From: Candidatus Brocadia sp.
GTDB taxonomy: Bacteria; Planctomycetota; Brocadiia; Brocadiales; Brocadiaceae
Length of the DNA stretch: 64,000 bases
Assembly (NCBI GenBank): GCA_011525665.1
Contig: WYAU01000075.1
Location: forward strand, 124,001 to 188,000
Direction of reading: 5' to 3'
Shown: positions 1 to 9,176 of the stretch, piece after piece
Layout of the letters: each line of letters starts with the position of its first letter
Position numbering within the stretch: position 1 is the stretch's first letter
Translations under genes and position numbers: made by a program
The notes under the pieces: generated by a model
Database searches by the model: none
The model's input: only the letters and a program-made list of their open reading frames with translations
What the model was told of the DNA's origin: nothing

Positions 1-1632
1 GGTTGCATCTGCAGGAGATGAATCAAGGTATCTTTCCAGTATTTCAATGGCGGTGGCATATTTTCCCATTTCAATGCACAGGTCGCTCAGATCGAGATAG
101 ACATCGTTATTCTGAATATCGGACTTTAGCATATTCTGGACAAATATATTGGGGCTCTTCCAGTCACCCTTTCTATGCATAATTCTTTCAGAAAGGCATT
201 TAAGACGAAGGTTATCAGGGTAACAAGGAGTTATTTCACTTAACGTCTTTTCCGCAAGTGCGATCTGATTTGTTTTAATAAATAAGATGATCAAATGGAT
301 GTATGCAGTTATATTCTTACTGTCTCCCTGAATGGACTGTTTAAAAGCGTCGATTGCTGCCATGTATCTTCTTTGTGAACTGTAAATCTTTCCCTGCAAT
401 AGATAGATGAAATGATTACTGATGCCGAGTATTACAGCAGAATTAACTGTATGTTCAGCCTCGTCCAAACGATTTTGAGAAATATAGAGTTGTGCTAGAT
501 GTGAGTAGTATAACGGTTCCTTCCTGTTCAGCTCTATTGCCTTTTTATAAGCTATTTCAGCCTCACGAAAAAGCCCCAGGTTTTTGTAGCATTCGCCGAT
601 ATTGTTGTAGGCGCCGTGTTCGTAGTGGTAAAAATCGGCTGAGAGCACCGTGAAGGAAGGTTCCCTGTTTTCTCTTTCCTTTAAAGCAAGATACTTTTTG
701 AAGTAATTCAGCGCATCGCTGAATGCCCTTTTTTTCAGCAATATTTCTCCCCGTACCAGGTGGACATCAAATGATTCCGGGTTTTCTTCCAGCGCTCTTT
801 TACAGACTTCTTCAGCCCTGTCCGCTTGATTTGTATTTAACAGCGCATGAACGAGATCGATGGATATTCTTTGTCTTTGAATTTTAAAGACGAGATCTGT
901 TTGTGAGGGTAACTGATTTAACCCTTTTTCTCCTAATTCAATAACCTTTTCAAAGTTGTATTCATTTCTGTAGTTTCGGATAAGATTTGCCAGGACAAAA
1001 ATATTATCGGGATTTTCGGCTAATTGCTGCCGTAACAGATCGCCTGTCCTTTTATATTTCTTTTGCATCTCGGATTCGCATAAATTATACCCATAGTGAT
1101 AAAGCCGTATTTCAGATTGAAGCGCCTTGCCTTCAAAGACGAGCTGATTGTGTACAATTCCCTCAAAGCGTGCCTTTCCCCTGCGAAATATTCGTTGGAA
1201 GTAATGTTTTGCCTGGCCTCCGGGGAGTTCACTAAATATGGCGACAAATATGACATTGTAAGTATCGGCGTTTATTAACTTTTGTAAAAGAGGTATGTCC
1301 GCCTGTTCCAGCGCCTCGTCCGCATCTATTTGCAGAATCCAATCTCCTGTTGCGTGACTCAGGGAGTGATTTCGAGCCTCACTAAAGCTATTCTTCCAGG
1401 GGTGATGATAAACTTTTGCCCCAAAGGATTGCGCAATTTCACATGTTCTGTCGGTTGAACCCGTGTCCACAATAATCATTTCATCCACGACATTTTTGAT
1501 ACTGTTTAAGCACTGTGGCAAAAATTTCTCCTCATTCCTCACGATCATGCACGCGGAGAGGGTAGGCGTTGCTTGGCTCTGTACAGTCTGATGACCTGAA
1601 CTTGACAGTGTTTTGTGCTTTCCCGGTGACAT
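1..1632 (-). CDS. GT2 glycosyltransferase with C-terminal TPR array (3' end beyond window)
   Basis: The frame stays open from an ATG at 1632 to the window edge, giving at least 544 residues. The N-terminal third is a family 2 (GT-A) glycosyltransferase: ACMIVRNEE opens the fold, IIVDTGSTDRT is the first nucleotide-binding strand, and QIDADE is the DxD-like metal/nucleotide motif. Helical TPR repeats follow to the edge. The N-terminal domain closely matches the next gene upstream (1750-3183), so the two are tandem paralogues. Proteins of this type transfer a sugar in the cytoplasm, with the TPRs presumably holding a protein partner. The sugar and acceptor cannot be read from sequence. The true C-terminus lies outside the window. 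Confidence 0.85.
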   Translation of the reverse strand, partial: MSPGKHKTLSSSGHQTVQSQATPTLSACMIVRNEEKFLPQCLNSIKNVVDEMIIVDTGSTDRTCEIAQSFGAKVYHHPWKNSFSEARNHSLSHATGDWILQIDADEALEQADIPLLQKLINADTYNVIFVAIFSELPGGQAKHYFQRIFRRGKARFEGIVHNQLVFEGKALQSEIRLYHYGYNLCESEMQKKYKRTGDLLRQQLAENPDNIFVLANLIRNYRNEYNFEKVIELGEKGLNQLPSQTDLVFKIQRQRISIDLVHALLNTNQADRAEEVCKRALEENPESFDVHLVRGEILLKKRAFSDALNYFKKYLALKERENREPSFTVLSADFYHYEHGAYNNIGECYKNLGLFREAEIAYKKAIELNRKEPLYYSHLAQLYISQNRLDEAEHTVNSAVILGISNHFIYLLQGKIYSSQRRYMAAIDAFKQSIQGDSKNITAYIHLIILFIKTNQIALAEKTLSEITPCYPDNLRLKCLSERIMHRKGDWKSPNIFVQNMLKSDIQNNDVYLDLSDLCIEMGKYATAIEILERYLDSSPADAT

Positions 1633-1749
1633 AACTTGCCTGTAGCTGTTAAAGAGTAACGTAGTATGGGGAAATTATTTTATTTATTTTTTATTAAGAG
1701 GGTTTCGTCCATTATGGATGCATAATAATTTAGCGTGTTGTTTCCTGGT

Positions 1750-3183
1750 TTAAAATCTGACCTCTGGTTTTCGCTCACCCTCTTCCCTGCTCAGGGCAGT
1801 TTTGTGACCAACAAGGGCTGCCCCCAAATTTCCCAATTGTTCATACGATTGAGCAAGTGTTAGCAAGGCTCCTTTATCTTCGGGGTGTTTTTTCAAATAC
1901 ATTTCGAAACAGTGTACAGCTTTTTTATAGGCTTTTTGTTCTCGGTAGAACTCTGCCAATTTTAACATTACATCATCGTCTGCTATGCCCTCAGAGACGG
2001 CTTTTAAGAGGGTATTGGCGGCTTCAGCGATATCCTTAACTTGGAAATAGCAGGATGCCAGGTTTTTATAGGCAATAAGGTATTTGGGGTTATGTGAGAT
2101 GGATTTCAAAAAATATGTTATGGCTTCTTTCCATTTCCCCAAATTTCCAAAACAGTAACCTATCCCATGATACGCTGCGTAATCGTATCCCAGCGTATCA
2201 ACCAGAAGAAGATTTGTATTAATATTTTGAAGATACCACTTTCGTAAAGACAGAAACCGATTAAAGTGGTCAATTGCTTTGTAGTGGCACCCTTCCTGCG
2301 TGTAGGCGCAGGCAAGGGTAAAAATAATGTCTATATTATCCGGGCTGTTTTGCAGTTTTCTTAACTTTGATAGGGCGGTATTACACAATTCCTTAGTTTT
2401 TAAAATATTTTTATTGTGGAGGTAACAATTTGCCGTTTCATAAATTATCATGGCATAGTGGTGTAAATTGACTGATGTCTCTTGAGATTTGACGGGGAGA
2501 TCTGGATAAATTAACGAAAGCGCTTTCTCGCCAGCCCTTATGCCATCCTGAAACAGTTCTTGTGTCCGATAGTTACGTATCAGGTTAAACCATGCAAAGC
2601 CATCAAATTTGCTTTGTTCAATTTGCTTTTTCAGCAGGTATGTCGTTCGCTGCCATTTTTCCTCCATCTTTTTTTTGTCGAGATTGTACCCGTGATGGTA
2701 GAGACTTATTTCTGTCGGCAGACGCTTGCCTTCTGTAACGATTTGTTCGTGAATAATATCTTTGTAGAATCCCTTGCCGCGCCTGAAAAGGCGCGTGTTG
2801 TAAAATTTATGGGTGTTGTCTTTTATGATGCTGTGGATGGCTACGACAATAGCGGTATATTCAAAATTATTAACGGCAGTCTGAAGGAGGGGAATGTCTG
2901 CCTGTTCCAACTCTTCGTCAGCGTCTATCTGCAGAATCCAGTCACCCGATGCATACAGGAGAGAATGGTTTCTTGCCTCACTAAAACTGTCATTCCATAA
3001 ATAGTTATACACCTTTGCCCCAGAATTCTTGGCAATGGTTATCGTATTGTCTGTTGACCCCGTATCCACAATAATTATTTCGTCGACGGCATTTTGAATG
3101 CTGCGTAAACAGCGAGGGAGAAATTCCTCCTCGTTTTTTACGATCATACAGGCTGATATTGTTTGTTTCCGTATACTTTTCAT
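1750..3183 (-). CDS. GT2 glycosyltransferase with C-terminal TPR array
   Basis: About 477 residues. The GT2 domain occupies roughly the first 230 residues, with SACMIVKNEE, IIVDTGSTDNT and QIDADEE. TPR units follow to the C-terminus, among them repeats with YKNLASCYFQ and LAQSYEQLGNLGAA signatures. I chose the ATG at 3183: it has an AGGG about 9 bases upstream and starts just before the GT2 fold. The frame also extends to a TTG at 3276, adding 31 residues that resemble no domain. The gene lies 104 bases downstream of the CgeB-like gene and upstream of its own paralogue, so the three probably form one unit. Acceptor unknown. Confidence 0.85.
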   Translation of the reverse strand: MKSIRKQTISACMIVKNEEEFLPRCLRSIQNAVDEIIIVDTGSTDNTITIAKNSGAKVYNYLWNDSFSEARNHSLLYASGDWILQIDADEELEQADIPLLQTAVNNFEYTAIVVAIHSIIKDNTHKFYNTRLFRRGKGFYKDIIHEQIVTEGKRLPTEISLYHHGYNLDKKKMEEKWQRTTYLLKKQIEQSKFDGFAWFNLIRNYRTQELFQDGIRAGEKALSLIYPDLPVKSQETSVNLHHYAMIIYETANCYLHNKNILKTKELCNTALSKLRKLQNSPDNIDIIFTLACAYTQEGCHYKAIDHFNRFLSLRKWYLQNINTNLLLVDTLGYDYAAYHGIGYCFGNLGKWKEAITYFLKSISHNPKYLIAYKNLASCYFQVKDIAEAANTLLKAVSEGIADDDVMLKLAEFYREQKAYKKAVHCFEMYLKKHPEDKGALLTLAQSYEQLGNLGAALVGHKTALSREEGERKPEVRF

Positions 3184-3287
3184 TAAGTTTGACCCTGTTA
3201 AATTACGGTGGTTAATCTGCTTTGCAGAAAGAGTGTCAAAAGTAAATTTATGATAAGCTTTTTCCAAACGAACCAAGCAGAAACTCT

Positions 3288-5414
3288 TTATCTCTTGAGA
3301 ATATGTTTCTGATGTATTTCGTAATTATGAAAGGGTATTTCATCGTATGAAACTTGTTCGGTAAAGAACTGAAATTCTTTTCTGAAAGTAAGGCTATCGA
3401 GGTGGAGCAGGGGAAAAACCCTCTCTTTCACCTTTTCTTTTTCTCCCCTGGCCAATTCAATCTTTGAAAGCCAGAGGTGTGCGTTTTCGTTGAGGGGGGA
3501 ATACTGCAAAAGCCTGCGAAGATAAATTTCAGCCGTATCCCACTGTTCATCATCACAGTAAAGCTTACTCACTTTTTCCAGAATAAATTCGTTGCGGGGG
3601 CAATATTCTAAGGCCGACAGATATGCGCGTATCGCGTTATCCCTGTTATTTAATTTTTCATAATAGTTTCCTTTGTACTCCAGGATTCTCCATAAAATGG
3701 TCCTTGTAAATCCGTTTTGATATCGGAGACCCTGATCAGGGAAAGACTTTAATAAAGATTCAAGCTCCAGAAGGAAAATGTGACTTTCCGGCATTTGTTC
3801 TCCAGAATTTTCCAAGTAAAAAAATAATTCATTACCGGAAAACATCGGCAGTGTGATTGTTTTGTTTGATATGTTGCTTATTAAAGAATCTGCTAAGTGT
3901 AAAAATCTTTCGTGGTTAAACTGAACAAATCGGTAAAAAGAAATCAAATTAAAAACTGAAACAACTGTCTCTGTCCCTGGCCGATTGGCTATCATGAGCA
4001 AAGGTTCAATGAGGGGACTTGTTTGTTTTTTTAAGAATGTTTGCACCATTAAACAGACGGCAAGGTTGTTGTAATATGTTTTATTGTTCTCGTTGATCAT
4101 GATAGCTTTGGAAAACCGTAAAATGGCCAGATCATATTCTTTGGCGTAAAAACTTGAGATTCCCAGTGCATTGAATTTCATGTCGTCGGTTAATTTATTT
4201 GCGGGTTTTGATGTCACAATAACTTTAGATTGTTCGATTTCCTGAATAACATTTTTCATAAGCGATACGATATTGGCGTACTGATAATTCCTTCTGACAG
4301 CCTGCTTGACTATTTGTCTCCTTTCTCTGTCATGGTTTAAATAATACTCAATGATTTGTTCAAAATTATCTTCAGTGAAAAGCACAACCTCTTTATCCGG
4401 GACAAAAAATTCTTCAATGGAGTGGTCTCCCGCTTCATGCAATAATAAAGCACCACATGCAATCGCTTCGAACGGTCTCAGGTTTACTCCACCTTGTATA
4501 CTGGGACAATGGATGACGATTTTTGCCCGTTTCATAATTTCATAACAGTCACCGAGGGAAGGCACTCTGCCAGCAAAAATCCTGTACCGTTGCGCCAATT
4601 TCAGGAGTCTCCAGACATACTGACCTCTTTTCCTGTAGAAATGATTGCAGAGCGTTCCAGTGATCACTACATCGTATTCTTTCTTGTGATGAGGCGGAAG
4701 GGGCTTTATAGATTGCCAGGGGATTAATCCCTGAATTCCCGAGTTGGAACTGTAGAGTGTTTTTACATTTCCCAGCAACGCATAAGCAGGGCAGAGGCAT
4801 TTCACCGCCGGCATTACTGCGTCAAAGAATTTTACATCACAAAACGATTTGTAAAATTTCCACGGATCACCGGGTAATCCAATAACGGGATAGGGAGATT
4901 TCTCTAATCCTGCAGGCAATGAATGTGTCTCTGTCAGAAAAAGCAGCACATAGTCCGGTTTCCATTGAGGGGGCAATTGGCTGATCACATCCATAAACGA
5001 GTCCTTGTGGAGTCTGTAGTTTACGACACTTGCATGTAGTCTCTTCAGATGGGATCCCGGCACAAATGAAATGGTATCTGCATGAGGAAGCAGGCTTAAG
5101 CCGATCCTTCCCCCAACAATGTTCGTTAAAATCCGCGGGCGCGCGTCTGAGAGTTTCGCTCCGTGAATAACCCGAAATTCATTTACCAGAGTCCACAGTG
5201 CTGCCCCCTGACTGTGATGGCGATAAATATTTAATAATATATTGTTAGCTTCGCGAATTAAGCCTAACCGTTCATAAATAATTCCCTTAATACATCGTGA
5301 CAGGAGAGGGAGCTTGTCTTCAGGGATGTTATCGAGAGATTTTCCCAGTACTTCCAGTTCTTTTTTTGTTTTTTTCTGAGCTTGTTCAATGCTTAACTGT
5401 GATATTTGGTTCAT
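3288..5414 (-). CDS. CgeB-like GT-B glycosyltransferase with TPR domain
   Basis: 708 residues. The first ~410 resemble the CgeB/Glyco_trans_1_2 group of GT-B glycosyltransferases. The nucleotide-sugar-binding half contains IVHCPSIQGGVNLRPFEAIA followed by CGALLLHEAG, the usual helix-loop region carrying the acidic catalytic residue. From about residue 430 there are helical repeats, including clear TPRs near the C-terminus (AIRAYLSALEYCPRNEF, AEIYLRRLLQYSPLNE). It sits 40 bases after the DegT-family gene and 12 bases before the TTG that would extend the next gene, consistent with co-transcription. The same CgeB-like fold recurs inside the giant protein at 13538-18982. Substrate unknown. Confidence 0.8.
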   Translation of the reverse strand: MNQISQLSIEQAQKKTKKELEVLGKSLDNIPEDKLPLLSRCIKGIIYERLGLIREANNILLNIYRHHSQGAALWTLVNEFRVIHGAKLSDARPRILTNIVGGRIGLSLLPHADTISFVPGSHLKRLHASVVNYRLHKDSFMDVISQLPPQWKPDYVLLFLTETHSLPAGLEKSPYPVIGLPGDPWKFYKSFCDVKFFDAVMPAVKCLCPAYALLGNVKTLYSSNSGIQGLIPWQSIKPLPPHHKKEYDVVITGTLCNHFYRKRGQYVWRLLKLAQRYRIFAGRVPSLGDCYEIMKRAKIVIHCPSIQGGVNLRPFEAIACGALLLHEAGDHSIEEFFVPDKEVVLFTEDNFEQIIEYYLNHDRERRQIVKQAVRRNYQYANIVSLMKNVIQEIEQSKVIVTSKPANKLTDDMKFNALGISSFYAKEYDLAILRFSKAIMINENNKTYYNNLAVCLMVQTFLKKQTSPLIEPLLMIANRPGTETVVSVFNLISFYRFVQFNHERFLHLADSLISNISNKTITLPMFSGNELFFYLENSGEQMPESHIFLLELESLLKSFPDQGLRYQNGFTRTILWRILEYKGNYYEKLNNRDNAIRAYLSALEYCPRNEFILEKVSKLYCDDEQWDTAEIYLRRLLQYSPLNENAHLWLSKIELARGEKEKVKERVFPLLHLDSLTFRKEFQFFTEQVSYDEIPFHNYEIHQKHILKR

Positions 5415-5454
5415 TTTTTTATGTTTACCGCTTTTTCCGTTTATATGCCGTGGG

Positions 5455-6672
5455 TCATTTTCCGGCTTTTTGTGATAAAAAATCCTCTACAACATCAAGA
5501 AAATACTCGATGTGTTCTTTTCCCAGATCTTGATGAATGCCAATATGAAGCCCGTTGTTTCCGATGTACTCCGCATTCGGAAAATCCCCTGTTTTGTATC
5601 CCAGAAACCGGAAGCCGTTGCATTGTGTTGGCATGGACGAAAATAAGTTTCGAGTGTCAATTCCACGGTTTTCGAGAAAATTCACCAGTTGATTCCTCGT
5701 AAAGTGAGCCCCTTCCTGAATGATAACGGGAAAGGCATGCGGGCCGATTCTCTCGAAGGATTCTTCATGAATACTCTCCAGGTATGAACCAAATTTTTTA
5801 AATTTATCCAGCAGATACATCAAATTGTTTCTTCTTTTTTCCAGGATGGTATGGTATTCATCGAGATTTCCGATACCTACAGCCGCTTCCAACTCATTCA
5901 TCTTTGATGAATATCCTACCCGTTCAAAGGTAAACCGTATGTCTTCACCATCTTTCCCTTGAAATCTTCTGGCGCAGTAACCTGACGTTATGTTTAATAC
6001 GCATTGTTCACATTTGCATGCCCGTCCATGAGACCGAAGCGATCTCAGGATTTCTGCGAAATCCGAATTATTCGTTGTGACAATCCCTCCTTCAATGGTA
6101 GTTATGATGTGAGCGATATATAAGCTGAATGCCCCCATATCACCGATCGTTCCAACATTTTTTCCCTTATAGAGCGCCCCATGAGCCTCGGCTGCATCTT
6201 CAATGACGGAGAGACCATTTTTTTTTGCAATATGAGTGATTGTATCCATCTCCGCCGGTTTTCCCATGAGATGCACCGGCATGATTGCCACGGTTTTTTC
6301 CGTGATCGCCTTCTCTATTTTCCCCGGATCAATGTTGAGTGTTTTTCTGTCAATGTCCACAAAAACGGGAGTAAAGCCTGCATGCAACACCGCATTTCCA
6401 GTTGCAACGAAGGATAACGCCGGCACAATTACCTCGTCTCCCCTCCGGGCGCCAATGTCATAAAGAACAGACAACGCCAGAACATCGGCATCTGTCCCGC
6501 TGCTGACAGCGACCGCCTCTTGTACGCCGAGAAGTGCAGCAAACCCCTTTTCGAATTCCCTTACGTATTTTCCGTTAGAAACCCTCTTTGACTCTAGCAC
6601 TTCAATAATGATCGTTTTTGACCTTTCCGGTATCGAAATTGTCCCGAAAGGCAGGCGTATTTTTTCAGCCAT
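5455..6672 (-). CDS. DegT-family PLP/PMP protein, probable sugar 3-dehydrase
   Basis: 405 residues of the DegT/DnrJ/EryC1/StrS fold. SGTDAD and IEDAAEAHGA (Asp159) make the cofactor pocket. At the position where aminotransferases carry the Schiff-base lysine (SFYPxK) the sequence reads SLYIAHII, placing His188 there. That substitution marks the ColD/RfbH deoxygenases, which use PMP to remove a C3 hydroxyl. A cysteine cluster follows (Cys219, 221, 224 and 233, in ACKCEQC and GYCARRF), in the region where RfbH-type E1 proteins bind a [2Fe-2S] centre. The predicted role is 3-deoxygenation of a nucleotide 4-keto sugar; the nucleotide is not determined. SD GAGG lies 6 bases before the ATG, and the start overlaps hddC by 8 bases. 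Confidence 0.78.
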   Translation of the reverse strand: MAEKIRLPFGTISIPERSKTIIIEVLESKRVSNGKYVREFEKGFAALLGVQEAVAVSSGTDADVLALSVLYDIGARRGDEVIVPALSFVATGNAVLHAGFTPVFVDIDRKTLNIDPGKIEKAITEKTVAIMPVHLMGKPAEMDTITHIAKKNGLSVIEDAAEAHGALYKGKNVGTIGDMGAFSLYIAHIITTIEGGIVTTNNSDFAEILRSLRSHGRACKCEQCVLNITSGYCARRFQGKDGEDIRFTFERVGYSSKMNELEAAVGIGNLDEYHTILEKRRNNLMYLLDKFKKFGSYLESIHEESFERIGPHAFPVIIQEGAHFTRNQLVNFLENRGIDTRNLFSSMPTQCNGFRFLGYKTGDFPNAEYIGNNGLHIGIHQDLGKEHIEYFLDVVEDFLSQKAGK

Positions 6673-7420
6673 TTTGTGCCTCGTGATTTAAGTAAGTAAT
6701 GTTTGTAAATACTTTCTGTGCAAATTCATATCTTTCAGGCGTTCCAATATCAATGAGTTCCTGATTTGCAGGAAAACCATAAACATCCTTGGTATGAACA
6801 AGAGCAGGGAACAGTTCATATTCGAGAGAATAACTCCTGTGTGCCGGTATGAGAGAAAGCATCTCCCGGTTGAACAGATAGAATCCCGCACTCACAAGGC
6901 CTTCCTTCTCCGCCTGTCTTTTTTCCTGAAAACTGATAAGCCGATAGTCATCATTTATTTGCACGGCGCCGCAGTCCGCAGACCTCTTTTTTGTCAGCGC
7001 GATACATGCAAATGCCTTTTTTGAAGCGTGGAACGCAAGAAAGTTATGCATATTCAGCTTGCAGAACGAATCGCCGTTCATTGCTAAAAAAACGCTGCTC
7101 TGTATCAGTATCTCTGCATTTTTTATGGCTCCTCCGGTGCCTAAAGACACTTTTTCTTCAGAAAAAATAAATGTCTTTTGGACATTTATTTTTTCATAGT
7201 ATTTTCTGATAACATCCCCCCTGTATCCGGTACAGAGGATGAAACGTTTAAATCCCTGTTTGGCGATATAATCTATAAGAATGTCGAGAAAAGGTCGGTG
7301 ATTTATTTCAGCCATGGGCTTGGGACGATCGGATATAACCTTTTTCAATCGTGTGCCCTGACCTCCGCAAAGGATAACAACGTCCATTGATTCAGGGTTC
7401 AACAGAGCATGTGAGTTCAT
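6665..7420 (-). CDS. hddC: HddC-like heptose-1-phosphate nucleotidyltransferase
   Basis: 251 residues with the sugar-phosphate nucleotidyltransferase signature LCGGQGTRLKKVISDRPKPM near residue 17 and a GDSF metal-binding motif later. The DRPKPMA spacing and the position beside an HddA-type kinase point to D-glycero-alpha-D-manno-heptose 1-phosphate guanylyltransferase, the last step to GDP-heptose. A different NDP-sugar pyrophosphorylase cannot be excluded. The ATG at 7420 and a second ATG at 7387, directly before the fold, both lack a strong SD, so the first 11 residues are uncertain. The gene follows hddA after a gap holding a gmhA-like remnant. Confidence 0.72.
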   Translation of the reverse strand: MNSHALLNPESMDVVILCGGQGTRLKKVISDRPKPMAEINHRPFLDILIDYIAKQGFKRFILCTGYRGDVIRKYYEKINVQKTFIFSEEKVSLGTGGAIKNAEILIQSSVFLAMNGDSFCKLNMHNFLAFHASKKAFACIALTKKRSADCGAVQINDDYRLISFQEKRQAEKEGLVSAGFYLFNREMLSLIPAHRSYSLEYELFPALVHTKDVYGFPANQELIDIGTPERYEFAQKVFTNITYLNHEAQNG

Positions 7421-7458
7421 AGGAGCGTCCCGAAAATCGTATTTTTAGGTACGGCTTT

Positions 7459-7630
7459 TTAAAATAAAAACGTGAAGCTACAAAGCAGGCATCGTACTCG
7501 GCCGTTTTTTTTATTCCACAAGTTTGCAACTTCTTCTATGCGTTTCGCTGTGCACTGTTCAATCAGTTTGACTGTTACTCCGCTATGTTTGGCTGATTGT
7601 GCTAAGGAAAAGCGATTCCTTATGTATCAT
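7459..7630 (-). pseudogene. Probable gmhA (sedoheptulose-7-phosphate isomerase) remnant
   Basis: An ATG at 7630, in the hddA frame, begins MIHKESL. After a run of four Ts (plus-strand As 7608-7611) the reading shifts by one base into a second open frame ending at 7459-7461. That frame includes VKLIEQCTAKRIEEVAN and NGRVRCLLCS. The pattern resembles the N-terminal helix and first strand of SIS-domain phosphoheptose isomerases just before their GNGGSAAD loop, where the fragment stops. About three quarters of such a gene is missing. The position between hddA and hddC is where gmhA is often found in GDP-heptose operons. The assignment is inference from a short match. It overlaps the end of hddA. 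Confidence 0.45.
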
Positions 7631-8680
7631 TCTTTCCCGTATTTTCACGACATGAGGTCTTGCAATAAGCTCTCTGTTCTCGACTCTTTGTATTTGCGGC
7701 TGGTAAACAATAATCTGGCTGCCATTGTTCTCTAATCGGAAAGGAACCAATAAAACCCCTTTCAGGCATTTTTTGATTTTAGGCTGATCTTCCGGTTTGG
7801 CAAAGACAAGCATAAAGCCGCCTCCACCGGCGCCAATTAACTTTCCACCGATTGCACCTGATTCGCGGGCTGACTCGTAAATTGCATCGATTTGAGGTGT
7901 AGTTATCTTATCTGAAAGGCTTTTTTTTAATTTCCATGACTCGTGCAGCAATGCTCCAAACTCTGTAATATCTCTCTTGCTGTTGTTCAGTATGGTTATT
8001 GCTTCATCGACCATCTGACGGATAATCCACAATTCGTGTCTCCGGTTGCTGGTATTTGCAATCTGACTTTTTGCAACTTCTGAGGCGTATCGCGAAAATC
8101 CCGTGAAATAAAGCATCAAATGATCCTGTAGCTGACGTACTCTGTCATTGTCAATAATTATGGGATTTACATGAAACGAATTGTCGGATTTAAACAGTAT
8201 TTTATTGAATCCTCCAAAGGATGCCAAAACCTGGTCTTGTGAGCCAACGTTTTCTTTAATAATATTTTGTTCAATATTTATGGCATCCTGCGCCAATTGT
8301 GTCTTTGTAGGCATGATCCCCTTTAAGGCATAGAGGGCATGCAACAATCCTACTGTAAATGATGAGCTTGAACCAAGTCCAGTCCTGGCCGGTAGGTCTC
8401 CGTCATGATGAATTTCCACCCCATCCGTGACATCCATAAAGTGCAAAGTTGCCTTTACCGATGGATGTTCAATCTCGGAAATTTCTTTTACTGCTTCTAT
8501 TTTCGAATAGACAACACGATGTTTGTGCTCAAAAAATGGGGGCAAATACCTGCAACTGATGTAACAATACTTGTCAATGGTTGTTGCCAATACGGCACCC
8601 TCATTTTCCCGGTACCATACGGGATAATCCGTGCCACCTCCAAAAAAGGATATTCTAAACGGTGTCCTGCTAATTATCAT
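7583..8680 (-). CDS. hddA: HddA-like heptose-7-phosphate kinase (GHMP family)
   Basis: 365 residues. SFFGGGTDYP near residue 11 and RTGLGSSSSFTVG at about 99-111 (the GHMP phosphate-binding loop), plus GGKLIGAGGGGF late in the protein, fit D-glycero-D-manno-heptose 7-phosphate kinase. HddA makes heptose 1,7-bisphosphate for the GDP-heptose route. The family normally ends near SQIIVYQP (about residue 328). The last ~37 residues are an unusual tail that appears to read into the start of a broken gmhA. Start ATG at 8680 with AGAAG upstream. It is first in a minus-strand set, divergent from the plus-strand epimerase. A GmhB phosphatase is not present in the window. Confidence 0.78.
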   Translation of the reverse strand: MIISRTPFRISFFGGGTDYPVWYRENEGAVLATTIDKYCYISCRYLPPFFEHKHRVVYSKIEAVKEISEIEHPSVKATLHFMDVTDGVEIHHDGDLPARTGLGSSSSFTVGLLHALYALKGIMPTKTQLAQDAINIEQNIIKENVGSQDQVLASFGGFNKILFKSDNSFHVNPIIIDNDRVRQLQDHLMLYFTGFSRYASEVAKSQIANTSNRRHELWIIRQMVDEAITILNNSKRDITEFGALLHESWKLKKSLSDKITTPQIDAIYESARESGAIGGKLIGAGGGGFMLVFAKPEDQPKIKKCLKGVLLVPFRLENNGSQIIVYQPQIQRVENRELIARPHVVKIRERMIHKESLFLSTISQT

Positions 8681-9176
8681 GGCAAAGCTTCTCGAAAAGA
8701 GTTTTTCGTTTTATTCATTGGTATGCAAATACATCGCAATGATGATGTGTTGTGTAAAAGCAAACATTATGCCACACATAGATAATGACATTACATGGAT
8801 AAAGGCCATATTCAATTATGCGTTATTAACTTTTGTATACACATAATCATATCTTCAAGATACTGAAAGTTTTCCAGATGTCACACTGAATTAGAATATT
8901 TCAACAGCACTGTCTTGTTTTTACACAGAGTGATTATTGTTTAAACAAATATGTAGCTTGGGCGCATCTGCCTCGAGGCCAAAGAATGAGTCAAGAGCTT
9001 AGCAAACTACGGAGAGTGGCAAGACGCGCCTTGCCGTGAAGCGGTTGCACGGTTGCCGAAGGCCTGATTTACTGTTTTTTATTTGATAGGCATGTTGTTT
9101 GCGAAATTCTGCAATGGCAGTCGTTTGTTACGGTAAAATTTTATCCCGAACTTTTTTATCGAGGAAAATGTGATTC
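8681..9176. other. Divergent intergenic region, 496 bp
   Basis: This stretch separates hddA (leftward) from the epimerase gene (rightward) and must hold promoters for both, but I see no confident sigma-70 or sigma-28 site. It is AT-rich except for a GC-richer block at about 8950-9065. That block contains an inverted repeat with arms GGCAAG (9018-9023) and CTTGCC (9030-9035). I see no convincing gene and no riboswitch I can name. Confidence 0.5.

Noticed and set aside
8900-9039. Open plus-strand frame reading like YVAWAHLPRGQ before the epimerase gene
   Set aside because: It is short, ends at TGA 9037-9039, has no start with an SD, and I recognise no family. Chance cannot be excluded.
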